Of a stretch of DNA of 64,000 bases, positions 9,096-17,110 are shown in pieces. The first letter of the stretch is position 1. The number at the start of each line of letters is the position of its first letter. The position numbers and the translations under genes were made by a program. The notes under the pieces were generated by a model. The model saw only the letters and a program-made list of their open reading frames with translations. It searched no databases and had not been told where the DNA came from. This DNA comes from Poriferisodalis sp965204195 (GTDB taxonomy: Bacteria; Actinomycetota; Acidimicrobiia; Acidimicrobiales; Poriferisodalaceae), in assembly GCF_965204195.1 (NCBI RefSeq), contig NZ_OZ241975.1, positions 62,001 through 126,000 on the forward strand. Reading direction: 5' to 3'.

Positions 9096-9635
9096 CTAGC
9101 TGGCGGCGGAGGTGCTGCGGCGCAGGTGGGAGATGGTGAGCGCGGCGCAGGCTTCGCGTTCGGTTTCGTAACTCAGTGCCCGTACGGCGTCGGCGATGTC
9201 CCACCAGGCCACCTCGTCGACCTCGCTCGGGTCGCCCGCGAGCCGCTTGGGCATCTTCGCCGGGGCCATCGCGTAGAAGAGCACCAGCTTGGGCACCCCG
9301 CTGGCGATCATGTAGCTGACCGGGTAGGGCGCAGACGTGATCGCGCACCGCACGCCCGTCTCCTCACGGACCTCGCGCAGCGCCGCCTCCTCCCAGGACT
9401 CGCCCCGGTTGAGGTGGCCCTTCGGCAGCGACCAATCGTCATACCGCGGCCGGTGCACCACCAGCACGGCGCCGTCATGGCACACCACGCCGCCGGCAGC
9501 CCGGTCCACGGGCGCATTGGAATAGCGGCCCCGCTCGATGTGGCGTCGGCGTGCCTTCACCGTGAGCTGCGCGGCAGGAGCCTGGGCCGCCTTCTTGCGG
9601 CCCTTCTTTGACGACTTCGCCGCATCGGATGCCAC
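9096..9635 (-). CDS. Nudix hydrolase
   Basis: A 179-residue protein starting at GTG 9635, with a basic Lys/Ala-rich N-terminal tail of about 35 residues and then a Nudix fold. The Nudix box is complete: G73, E79 and REVREETGV (87-95), with PKGHLNRGE before it. The arrangement AAGGVV...VHRPRYDDWSLPKGH matches the MutT1-type mycobacterial branch that hydrolyses diphosphates of nucleotides or dinucleoside polyphosphates; the real substrate cannot be read. It lacks the histidine phosphatase domain found in full MutT1. It is divergent from the F420-type oxidoreductase gene with 76 bases between starts. Confidence 0.88.
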   Translation of the reverse strand: MASDAAKSSKKGRKKAAQAPAAQLTVKARRRHIERGRYSNAPVDRAAGGVVCHDGAVLVVHRPRYDDWSLPKGHLNRGESWEEAALREVREETGVRCAITSAPYPVSYMIASGVPKLVLFYAMAPAKMPKRLAGDPSEVDEVAWWDIADAVRALSYETEREACAALTISHLRRSTSAAS

Positions 9636-9711
9636 GGTTCGTGTCTAGCGTGTCCACGCTGGCCGGGATGCACATGTCGGCGGTCGGCCGGGTCGACAAC
9701 GGGGAACAGAC

Positions 9712-10797
9712 ATGGACTTGGGAATCTGCATCGCATCGCACATCGGCGATCTCGACTACGTCGAGCGGGCCGAGGAGCTCGGCTACACGCATGCCTGGTT
9801 CGCGGACAGCCACATGCTGTGGTCGGACTGCTACGCGACGCTGGCGCTCGCCGCTGAGCGCACCAGCACCATCCAGCTCGGCACCGGCGTGTCGGTCTCG
9901 GGCACGCGGCCCGCTCCTGTGACGGCCGCGTCGATCGCCACGATCAACGCGCTCGCGCCCGGACGGACATTTCTCGGCATCGGCACCGGCAACACCGCGA
10001 TGCGGATCATGGGACACAAACCCCAGCGCATCGCCGAGTTCGACCAGTACTTGGCAGCGCTGCGGCCGCTGCTGCGTGGCGAGGAAGCCGTCCACCACTT
10101 CGGCGGCAGCGCGCAGCCGATCCGCCACATCATGCCGGACAACGGGTTCGTCAACTTCGACGACGAGATCCCGCTGTACGTGTCGGGTTTCGGGCCGCGC
10201 TCGCTGGGACTGGCAGGTCGCTACGGCGATGGCGCGGTGCTCTCGGTGCCGCCTGACGGCTCGGCCACGGCGCGCGTCTGGGAGTACATCGAAGAAGGCG
10301 CCGCCGAGGCAGGTCGCACGATCGACCGCGCCGACTACCTGATGTGCTCGCTCACCACCATCGTCATCCTCGACGACGGCGAGACGCTCGCCAGCCAGCG
10401 CGAGCGGGTCCACCACGAGGCCGGCGCCTTCGCGATGGCGTCGCTGCACTACTCCTACGACCAGTACCGACAGTTCGGACGGTCGCCCGGCGCCCGCCTG
10501 GAGGCGGTCTGGGACGAGTACTGCGCGATGCTCGACGACACCGACCCCGATCGCATCCACCAGCGCATCCACGCCGGCCACAACTGCTGGGTGCTGCCCG
10601 AGGAGGCCCGGTTTCTCACCGACGAGCTCATCGATGCCACCTGCATCGTGGGCACTGCCGAGGCGGTCACCGAACGGCTGGCTGACCTGGGCGAGCGGGG
10701 ACTCGACCAGATCATGATCCTGCCCAACTTCGATCCCCGCTACGAGGTGCTCGAACGCGTCGGCAGCGAGATCATCCCCCGGCTGGCCGACGGCTGA
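9712..10797 (+). CDS. Luciferase-like (LLM class) F420-dependent oxidoreductase
   Basis: A 361-residue TIM-barrel protein of the bacterial luciferase superfamily. It opens with MDLGICIASHIGDLDYVERAEELGYTHA in part, then the strand IQLGTGVSVSGTRPAPVTAA and the cofactor-binding region FLGIGTGNTAMRIMG. The second half has IPLYVSGFGPRSLGLAGRYGDGAVL, typical of members that use coenzyme F420 or FMN. Actinobacteria carry many such paralogues and the substrate is not predictable here. ATG 9712 has a GGGGAA site upstream. It stands alone between the Nudix gene and rpmB. Confidence 0.85.
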   Translation: MDLGICIASHIGDLDYVERAEELGYTHAWFADSHMLWSDCYATLALAAERTSTIQLGTGVSVSGTRPAPVTAASIATINALAPGRTFLGIGTGNTAMRIMGHKPQRIAEFDQYLAALRPLLRGEEAVHHFGGSAQPIRHIMPDNGFVNFDDEIPLYVSGFGPRSLGLAGRYGDGAVLSVPPDGSATARVWEYIEEGAAEAGRTIDRADYLMCSLTTIVILDDGETLASQRERVHHEAGAFAMASLHYSYDQYRQFGRSPGARLEAVWDEYCAMLDDTDPDRIHQRIHAGHNCWVLPEEARFLTDELIDATCIVGTAEAVTERLADLGERGLDQIMILPNFDPRYEVLERVGSEIIPRLADG

Positions 10798-10867
10798 GTG
10801 GGTCGGTACCAGACTGCTCGCTAGCCTTGTGCGCTGCTGTTGAGCCCATCCCGCGGAGCTGGCACCC

Positions 10868-11104
10868 ATGAGCAACATCTGCCAAGTCACCGGCCGCCGG
10901 CCGCACTCGGGCTTCAACGTGTCGCACTCGCATCGGCGGACGAAGCGCTGGTTCAAGCCGAACATCCAGCGGAAGCGGTTCTGGGTGCCCAACGAGAGTC
11001 GCTGGGTCACGCTGACCGTCAGCGCTAAGGGCATCAAGACCATCAACAAGCGCGGCATCGAGTCGGTGGTGGCCGATCTGCGCCGTCGGGGGGAGAAAGT
11101 CTGA
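10868..11104 (+). CDS. rpmB: 50S ribosomal protein L28
   Basis: A 78-residue basic protein with CQVTGRRPHSGFNVSHSHRR at its start and a C-terminal part VSAKGIKTINKRGIESVVAD like the long proteobacterial form of L28. Only one cysteine is present, so no zinc-binding CXXC pairs. Its stop overlaps the rpmG start by one base (TGATG). A GGAGCTGG ribosome site precedes ATG 10868. No Zur-type operator is visible upstream. Confidence 0.95.
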   Translation: MSNICQVTGRRPHSGFNVSHSHRRTKRWFKPNIQRKRFWVPNESRWVTLTVSAKGIKTINKRGIESVVADLRRRGEKV

Positions 11105-11268
11105 TGCCCAAGAGCGACAAGCGTCCCGTCATCAAGCTGAAGTCCACCGAGGGCAGCGGCTACACGTACACGACGCGCAAGAACAAGACCAACACCCGCG
11201 ACCGGATCGAGCTGCGCAAGTACGACCCGGTGCTGCGCCGGCACGTCATCTTCAAAGAAGAACGCTGA
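11104..11268 (+). CDS. rpmG: 50S ribosomal protein L33
   Basis: A 54-residue protein, MPKSDKRPVIKLKSTEG followed by YTYTTRKNKTNTRDRIELRKY and a basic end, the standard L33 pattern. It has no cysteine, so it is the zinc-free type. Translation is coupled to rpmB by the one-base overlap TGATG. It was read directly from the sequence because of its small size. Confidence 0.93.
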   Translation: MPKSDKRPVIKLKSTEGSGYTYTTRKNKTNTRDRIELRKYDPVLRRHVIFKEER

Positions 11269-11304
11269 GCGGCGGCGCCGTCGAGGGCGCCCCATGAGCA
11301 CCGC

Positions 11305-12573
11305 ATGACCGCGGCGCGGCCTGCTCGCCTGAGCCTGCGGGCGGCGCGACGGCTCGCCATCGGCGCCCAAGGGCTCGCCTCACCGCTGCCGGGTGGGCGG
11401 CTGGACGTCCGGCATCTGCGACGGGCCATGGATTGCATGGGCCTGCTGCAGATCGACGCCGTCAATGTGCTGGCGCGCTCGCACCTGCTGGTGCTGCGCG
11501 CCCGGATGGGCGGCACGCACGACGCCGTGCTGGGGTTGCTCGAGCGGGCGGCGTACGCACGCCGGGCAGACGAGCGGGAGCTGACCGAGTACTGGGGCCA
11601 TGAGGCGTCGTTCGTGCGTGTGGCCGACTGGCCGCTGTTCGGCTGGCGGATGCGCCGGGGGGCTGCCGGCGACATGTGGAGCGGCTACGCCCGCTTCGGA
11701 GAGGCCAACCAGCCCAAGATTCGTGCGGCGCTCGCCTGGCTCGACTCCAACGGCCCCGCATCCACGGCTGAGGTGGATGCTGCGATGGAGTGGGGACCGG
11801 GCGTGCGCGGGCCCTGGGGAACACGCAGCAACGGGAAGCTGGCGCTGGCGTGGCTGTTCTGGGCAGGCCGGGTCGGCGTGGCCGAACGCACCGGATTCGT
11901 GCGGCGCTACGACGTGATCGAACGGGTGCTGCCGAGCGAGGTGGTCGAGACGGTTGTGGACGAACCCGACGCGCACCGGGCGCTGCTGGCAGACGCCGCC
12001 CGGTGCCTCGGCGTCGCCACCGCCGATGATCTCATCGACTACCACCGCCTGCCGAAGCGCATCGCGCCCGCTCGCATAGCGGAGCTCGTCGAGAGCGGAC
12101 AGCTCCGCCAGGTAACAGTGGAGGGCTGGGATCGGCCGGGGTATGTGCCCGCCGGCCAGCGCGCTGCCCGGCGACGGTCGAGGTCGGTGCTGCTCAGCCC
12201 GTTCGACCCGCTGGTGTGGCACCGCCCCCGCGCCGAGCGGCTGTTCGGCTTTCACTACCGCATCGAGATCTACACGCCCAAGGCCAAGCGGCAGTACGGC
12301 TACTTCGTGCTGCCGTTCCTGCACGACGATGCGCTGGCGGCGCGCCTCGATGTGCGCTTCGACCGGGAACGTAACGTGCTGGAAGTACCGGCTGCGTGGG
12401 CTGAACCGGCGTCATGGCCCAGCGGCGCCGCGGCCTCCGCAGACGCTCTGGAGGCACTGGCAGCCGAGCTGCATGCGCTGTCAGCGTGGTGCGGCGGCGA
12501 GGGAGTGTCAGTGCTGTCTCGCGGCGATCTCGCCGGCCGCCTGCGTGCTGCGGTCGCTGGCGCTGATTGCTGA
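11305..12573 (+). CDS. AlkZ/YcaQ-like winged-helix DNA glycosylase
   Basis: A 422-residue protein of the HTH_42 (AlkZ-like) family, made of tandem winged helices. The catalytic-type motif Q-I-D sits at residues 49-51 in MGLLQIDAVNVLARSHLLVL, matching the QxD/QxQ signature of YcaQ, which removes alkylated bases and unhooks interstrand cross-links. Further family marks are ELTEYWGHEASFV and LLSPFDPLVWHRPRAERLF, then IEIYTPKAKRQYGYFVLPFL. It is of normal length for the YcaQ-like branch. ATG 11305 is 36 bases after rpmG. Activity is inferred from the motif only. Confidence 0.85.
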   Translation: MTAARPARLSLRAARRLAIGAQGLASPLPGGRLDVRHLRRAMDCMGLLQIDAVNVLARSHLLVLRARMGGTHDAVLGLLERAAYARRADERELTEYWGHEASFVRVADWPLFGWRMRRGAAGDMWSGYARFGEANQPKIRAALAWLDSNGPASTAEVDAAMEWGPGVRGPWGTRSNGKLALAWLFWAGRVGVAERTGFVRRYDVIERVLPSEVVETVVDEPDAHRALLADAARCLGVATADDLIDYHRLPKRIAPARIAELVESGQLRQVTVEGWDRPGYVPAGQRAARRRSRSVLLSPFDPLVWHRPRAERLFGFHYRIEIYTPKAKRQYGYFVLPFLHDDALAARLDVRFDRERNVLEVPAAWAEPASWPSGAAASADALEALAAELHALSAWCGGEGVSVLSRGDLAGRLRAAVAGADC

Positions 12574-12653
12574 TCGAGGTGGCTATCGTTGCTGCGCTCG
12601 CATCGGCAGAGATCCCGATCTCGACGTCGGCGCAAGCACACAGCAATACAGCT

Positions 12654-12728
12654 GGTCCCGTGGTGAAGTCTGGAGTTCACGCTGGCCTGTCAAGCCAGAG
12701 GTCGCGGGTTCAAATCCCGTCGGGACCG
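12654..12728 (+). tRNA. tRNA-Asp (anticodon GTC)
   Basis: A 75-base cloverleaf: acceptor GGTCCCG pairs with CGGGACC, anticodon loop CTGTCAA, T arm GCGGGTTCAAATCCCGT, discriminator G. No CCA is encoded. A single base separates it from tRNA-Phe. Confidence 0.95.
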
Positions 12729-12729
12729 C

Positions 12730-12802
12730 GGTCGGGTAGCTCAGTTGGCAGAGCGCGCGCCTGAAAAGCGTGAGGTCACCGGATCGACGCCGGTCCCGAC
12801 CA
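12730..12802 (+). tRNA. tRNA-Phe (anticodon GAA)
   Basis: A 73-base cloverleaf: acceptor GGTCGGG pairs with CCCGACC, anticodon loop CTGAAAA, T stem ACCGG/CCGGT, discriminator A, no CCA. The T loop reads ATCGACG, where TTCRANY is usual, so position 54 is A. It follows tRNA-Asp by one base and must be co-transcribed with it. Confidence 0.93.
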
Positions 12803-12810
12803 CTGCCTAG

Positions 12811-12876
12811 TGCGAGCGAAGGGGCTTCGCCCCCGCTCACAACAATAGAAAGCTCGAAGGGCTTCGCCCCTCGGCC
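12811..12876. terminator. Two near-identical GC hairpins after the tRNA pair
   Basis: GAGCG-aa-GGGGC-TTC-GCCCC-CGCTC forms a long stem, followed 15 bases later by a second AGGGC-TTC-GCCCCT hairpin; both contain CGAAGG(G)GCTTCGCCCC. They lie between tRNA-Phe and the 3' end of the malic enzyme gene and may terminate both convergent transcripts. There is no T run. Confidence 0.5.
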
Positions 12877-12933
12877 GCGAACTTAAGGGGTGCCGTCGCG
12901 ACGACTCTCGTGGGGCGCTTGGGTGTGGCCTGT

Positions 12934-14349
12934 TTAGCGGCGGGTTACTTGGTCTTTTTGGGCCGCGGTTGCTACGGCGGAGGCCACTGCTGGGACTACT
13001 GAGCGATCGAAGGCTGTGGGGATGACCAAGTCGGGGCTGAGGTCGTCGCTGGAGACGCCTGCAGCGATGGCCTCGGCGGCGGCGATCTTCATGTTCTCGG
13101 TGATATCTGTGGCGCCCGCGTCGAAGGCGCCACGGAAGATGCCGGGGAACGCCAGCACGTTGTTGATCTGGTTGGGGTAGTCGCTGCGGCCCGTGGCCAC
13201 CACGGCGGCAATGTCGCCGATGGCGTCGGGCAGGATCTCGGGGTCGGGGTTGGCCATGGCGAACACGATCGGTCGCTCGGCCATCGTCTCCACGTCGTCG
13301 CGGGTGATGAGCCCGGGTCCGCTGAGGCCGAGAAACACGTCGGCGCCGGCCATGGCGTCGGACACCGAGCCGGCCACGCGCTCGGCGTTGGTGTTGGCCG
13401 CCAGCCATTCCTTGGCGTGGTTCAGCTCGGAGCGACCGGGATGAATGGTGCCCTTGCGGTCGCAGGCGATCACGTCGCCGATGCCGGCGCCCAGCAGGAT
13501 CTTGGCGGTCGCAACCCCGGCGGCACCCGCCCCCAGGATGACGCAGCGCAGGTTCGCCAGCTCCTTGCCCACGATCCGCGCCGAGTTCTCGAGCGCAGCC
13601 AGCGCGACCACTGCGGTGCCGTGCTGGTCGTCGTGGAACACGGGGATGTCGAGCGCGGCCCGCAGCGCTTCCTCGACCTCGAAGGCCCCGGGTGCCGCGA
13701 TGTCCTCCAGGTTGATGCCGCCGAAGGTGGGCGCCAGCCGGATGACCGTCTCGACGATCTCGTCGGCCTCGTTGACGTCGAGGCAGATCGGGAACGCGTC
13801 CACGCCAGCGAATTCCTTGAAGAGCAGCGCCTTGCCCTCCATCACCGGCATCGCGGCCGCCGGGCCGATGTCACCGAGGCCGAGCACCGCCGTTCCGTCG
13901 CTGACGATGGCGACCGTGTTGCCCTTGATCGTCAGGTCGTGTACACGCTCGGGCTGATCAGCGATCGCCCGGCAGACACGAGCGACGCCGGGCGTATAGG
14001 CCATGGAGAGGTCATCGGCATTGCGCAGCGGGATGCGGGTGACTGTCTCGAGCTTGCCGCCCTCGTGCAGCTCGAACGTGCGGTCCATCGAGGAGATGAC
14101 CGTGATGCCTTCGAGCCCGTTGACTGCGTCGCAGATCTGAACGATGTGCTGCTCGCTGGACGCATCCACCACGATGTGCTGGCGCAGGGTGCCCTGGGTG
14201 ATGGTGAAGCCGTCGAGGCTCTGGATGTTGCCGCCTACGTCGCCGATTGCGGTGCACAGCCGGCCGAGCGTGCCCGGCTGGTGGGCCAGCTCGACTTCGA
14301 GCGTGGCGGAATAGGCGGCGGTGGGTCGCGACCCCGCAGTGGCAGTCAT
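12934..14349 (-). CDS. Malic enzyme with N-terminal ACT domain
   Basis: A 471-residue enzyme that decarboxylates malate to pyruvate with NAD(P)+. An ACT regulatory domain occupies about residues 15-88 (LEVELAHQPGTLGRLCTAIG, then IVQICDAVNGLEGITV). The malic enzyme core follows with SMAYTPGVARVCRAI, the catalytic Lys in MEGKALLFKEFAGVDAF, metal ligands in NLEDI and FHDDQHGTAVV, and the Rossmann motif ILGAGAAGVATAK. ATG 14349 has AGGAG seven bases before; the upstream open frame is only antisense. The ACT domain suggests amino-acid control. It follows purM on the same strand after 77 bases. Confidence 0.92.
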   Translation of the reverse strand: MTATAGSRPTAAYSATLEVELAHQPGTLGRLCTAIGDVGGNIQSLDGFTITQGTLRQHIVVDASSEQHIVQICDAVNGLEGITVISSMDRTFELHEGGKLETVTRIPLRNADDLSMAYTPGVARVCRAIADQPERVHDLTIKGNTVAIVSDGTAVLGLGDIGPAAAMPVMEGKALLFKEFAGVDAFPICLDVNEADEIVETVIRLAPTFGGINLEDIAAPGAFEVEEALRAALDIPVFHDDQHGTAVVALAALENSARIVGKELANLRCVILGAGAAGVATAKILLGAGIGDVIACDRKGTIHPGRSELNHAKEWLAANTNAERVAGSVSDAMAGADVFLGLSGPGLITRDDVETMAERPIVFAMANPDPEILPDAIGDIAAVVATGRSDYPNQINNVLAFPGIFRGAFDAGATDITENMKIAAAEAIAAGVSSDDLSPDLVIPTAFDRSVVPAVASAVATAAQKDQVTRR

Positions 14350-14426
14350 CGGTGCTCCTGGCGCGCCTGGGGCGCTGTCCGGATAATGGGCAGGCAGGGT
14401 ATTGGGCTGGACCCGTCGATTTGGCT

Positions 14427-15521
14427 CTAGCTGCCCGCTTGGACCAGGTGGGCAGTGCCCGCGCCCGGGCGGATCTCGCCGATCACCCAAGCCTGGTGGC
14501 CAGCGCCTTGCGCAACCGCAACCGCCGCATCGGCCTCCGGCGGGGGCACGGCAATCACCATGCCGATGCCGAGGTTGAAGACGCGTTCCATCTCCTCGGG
14601 CGTGACCGGGCCGGCATCCGCAATGCGGCCGAAGATCCTGGGCACCGGCCAGGATCCGCGCCGCAGCACCGCATCGACATCGGGGCCGAGCATGCGGGCC
14701 ACATTCGCCACCAGTCCCCCGCCGGTGATGTGCGCAGCCCCAAGCGCGCCGCATTCGTCGAAGAGCGCTAGCACCGCGGGGGCGTAGATGACCGAGGGTC
14801 GCAGCATCTCGTCGCCCAGCGAATGATCGGCACCCGGCCAGGCGGGCGAGCCGAGCACCGCCGCGTCGGGCGTCTCACCGAGCAGGACGCGGCGGGCGAG
14901 GCTGTAGCCGTTGCATCGAAGCCCACCCGACGCCAGCCCCACGAGCGTCGCGTCGCCTGCGATGGAGCCTCGCAGCCGTGCGCGTTCGGCCACGCCCACG
15001 GCAAAGCCGGCGATGTCATAGTCGCCGGGAGCGAGCGCATCGGGGTGCTCGGCCAGCTCGCCTCCGACCAGCGCGCAGCCGGCGCTGCGGCAGCCGGCGG
15101 CCAAGCCCGTCACGATCGCCTCGACGACGTCGGGGTCGAGGCGTCCTGCGGTGATCTGATCGTGGAACAGCAGCGGCTGTGCACTGAGCGTGACGATGTC
15201 GTCGACGCACATGGCCACCACGTCGATCCCGATCGTGTCCCACCGGCCGAGCGCAGCGGCAATGAGGGGCTTGGTGCCCGCGCCGTCATTCGCGCTCACC
15301 AGCACCGGGTCGGCGAAGCCCTCCGGCAGGGCCGTGACCGCCCCGAACGCTCCGATGTCGCTCAGCACCTCAGGCCGGTAGGTGCTGCGAGCGTGGGGCG
15401 CCAGACGCCGCACCGCCTCGTCGCCCGCGTCGATGCTCACTCCCGCCGCTTCGTAGGTCAGCGGCCCGGAATCGCCGGCTTCGGGTGCGCCAGCGGGTGG
15501 GTCCACAGATGCGGGCGTCAT
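14427..15521 (-). CDS. purM: Phosphoribosylformylglycinamidine cyclo-ligase (AIR synthetase)
   Basis: A 364-residue enzyme that makes aminoimidazole ribotide from FGAM with ATP. Family marks are SYxDAG-type ...VSIDAGDEAVRRL, VSANDGAGTKPLIAA, the glycine-rich loop ALVGGELAEHP and AHITGGGLVANVARML. Start ATG 15521 overlaps the purF stop by four bases. It is the last gene of the purine operon and directly follows purF, as in many bacteria. Length and motifs are normal. Confidence 0.95.
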   Translation of the reverse strand: MTPASVDPPAGAPEAGDSGPLTYEAAGVSIDAGDEAVRRLAPHARSTYRPEVLSDIGAFGAVTALPEGFADPVLVSANDGAGTKPLIAAALGRWDTIGIDVVAMCVDDIVTLSAQPLLFHDQITAGRLDPDVVEAIVTGLAAGCRSAGCALVGGELAEHPDALAPGDYDIAGFAVGVAERARLRGSIAGDATLVGLASGGLRCNGYSLARRVLLGETPDAAVLGSPAWPGADHSLGDEMLRPSVIYAPAVLALFDECGALGAAHITGGGLVANVARMLGPDVDAVLRRGSWPVPRIFGRIADAGPVTPEEMERVFNLGIGMVIAVPPPEADAAVAVAQGAGHQAWVIGEIRPGAGTAHLVQAGS

Positions 15522-17110
15522 CCAGCGACGGACTCGGCGACGGCAGCACGTTGCACGCTGCCCGTCGCGATCAGCGAGCGATTCGGCTCGTCGGCAGCGC
15601 TGCCGAACACTTCGGCCCGCGCCCCCGCGCCGATCTCCACCGGATACTCGCCGGTCAGGCACGCATGACAGAACCCGCCGCCAGGCACGCCGGTGGCCTC
15701 GACGAGCTGATCCAGGCTCAGGTAGGCCAGCGAATCGACTCCCAGGTATGCCTCGATCTCGGCCAGGTCGCGATTCGCGGCCAGCAGCTCGTCGGAGGTG
15801 CCGGTGTCCATGCCGTAGAAGCACGGCCAGCGGTACGGGGGCGAGGAGATGCGCAGGTGCACCTCGACAGCGCCGGCGCTGCGCAGCATCTCCACGATCG
15901 ACCGGGTGGTGGTGCCACGCACGATCGAATCGTCGACCACCACGAGCCGGCGACCGTCGATGTTGGGGCTGATCGGATTCAGCTTGGTCCGCACACCCAG
16001 CGATCGGACGTGCTGGTTCGGAGCGATGAAGGTGCGACCGATGTAGCGGTTCTTGACCAGCCCGTCGCCGTAGGCGATGCCGCTGGCACGTGCGTAGCCC
16101 TGCGCAGCAGGAATGCCCGACTCGGGAACAGGCATCACCAGGTCGGCATCGACCGGCGCGTTGGTTGCCAAGTGGGCGCCCATGCGCTGGCGGGCCGCAT
16201 GCACGTTCTGGCCAGCCAAGGTGGTATCGGGGCGCGAGAAATACACGAACTCGAAGACGCACAAGTACGGGGACGCCCCGTCGCCGGTTGACGATGTGGC
16301 TGCAAAGGGCCACAGCGAGCGGCACCCGGCTGCGTCGATGACGATCATCTCGCCTGGCTGGATCTCGCGCTCGAACGTCGCGCCGACCACCTCCAGCGCA
16401 GGGTTCTCCGATGCCAGCACCCAGCCGCCGCTGGACTGGCTGCTCCCAGCGTCGTCACCCGCTTGCTCGTCGACATCCAAGCGGCCCAGGCACAGCGGCC
16501 AGATGCCATGCGGATCACGAACCCCGATCAGGCGGTCGCGGTCGGCCACCACAAACGTGAAGCCCCCGCGCAGGCTGGGCAGTACCTCTGCGAGCGCTTC
16601 CGTGACGGCCTCGCGTGGGCGGGTGCGGGTGATCTGCGGTGTGGCGTTGATGCGCTGGGCGATCAGCTCGGCCACCAAGTCGCTGTCGCTGGTGACCACC
16701 CCGTCGAGCATCCCCGAGGAGGCTGCCAGCTCGGCCGTGTTGGTGAGGTTCCCGTTGTGACCGAGCGCGAATTCCGTGCCGTCAAGCCCCCGGTAGAAGG
16801 GCTGCGCTGCACGCCAGGAGCTCGAACCCGTGGTGGAGTAGCGGGTGTGGCCGATGGCGAGGTCGCCTTCGAGTCCTGCAAGCACGCGATCATCGAAGGC
16901 GCTGGCGACCAGGCCCATGTCCTTCACCACTGTGATGTGGGTGCGGTCGGACACCGCGATGCCGGCTGATTCCTGCCCCCGGTGCTGCAGCGCGTACAGC
17001 CCGAGATAGCTCAGGTGGGCCACGGGCCCGCCCGGCAGGTACACGCCGACGACGCCACAGGCCTCGCGCGGCTTGACCAGATCCACGCCGTCGGCCGGGG
17101 TGCCGCTCAC
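15518..17110 (-). CDS. purF: Amidophosphoribosyltransferase
   Basis: A 530-residue enzyme that catalyses the first committed step, PRPP plus glutamine to phosphoribosylamine. The nucleophile is C18 in KPREACGVVGVYLP, so a 17-residue propeptide is expected to be removed. Glutaminase marks are YALQHRGQESAGIAV and FALGHNGNLTN; the PRPP loop is VVVDDSIVRGTTTRSIV. Four-base overlaps link it to purL before and purM after, so the three are translationally coupled. The C-terminal C...FYGMDTGTSDELLA region resembles cluster-containing B-type enzymes. Confidence 0.96.
   Translation of the reverse strand: MSGTPADGVDLVKPREACGVVGVYLPGGPVAHLSYLGLYALQHRGQESAGIAVSDRTHITVVKDMGLVASAFDDRVLAGLEGDLAIGHTRYSTTGSSSWRAAQPFYRGLDGTEFALGHNGNLTNTAELAASSGMLDGVVTSDSDLVAELIAQRINATPQITRTRPREAVTEALAEVLPSLRGGFTFVVADRDRLIGVRDPHGIWPLCLGRLDVDEQAGDDAGSSQSSGGWVLASENPALEVVGATFEREIQPGEMIVIDAAGCRSLWPFAATSSTGDGASPYLCVFEFVYFSRPDTTLAGQNVHAARQRMGAHLATNAPVDADLVMPVPESGIPAAQGYARASGIAYGDGLVKNRYIGRTFIAPNQHVRSLGVRTKLNPISPNIDGRRLVVVDDSIVRGTTTRSIVEMLRSAGAVEVHLRISSPPYRWPCFYGMDTGTSDELLAANRDLAEIEAYLGVDSLAYLSLDQLVEATGVPGGGFCHACLTGEYPVEIGAGARAEVFGSAADEPNRSLIATGSVQRAAVAESVAG

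Noticed and set aside
10800..10867. Zur operator upstream of rpmB-rpmG
   Set aside because: These zinc-free ribosomal proteins are sometimes Zur-controlled, but no TGATAATGATTATCA-like palindrome is present.
9475..11370. 631-residue open frame on the reverse strand
   Set aside because: It lies antisense to the Nudix, F420-type oxidoreductase, rpmB and rpmG genes, which have clear homology. It has no recognisable domain and is typical of high-GC mirror frames.
14352..14754. Long N-terminal extension of the malic enzyme
   Set aside because: It is antisense-like translation over the purM end without homology. ATG 14349 has a ribosome site and starts the ACT domain region.
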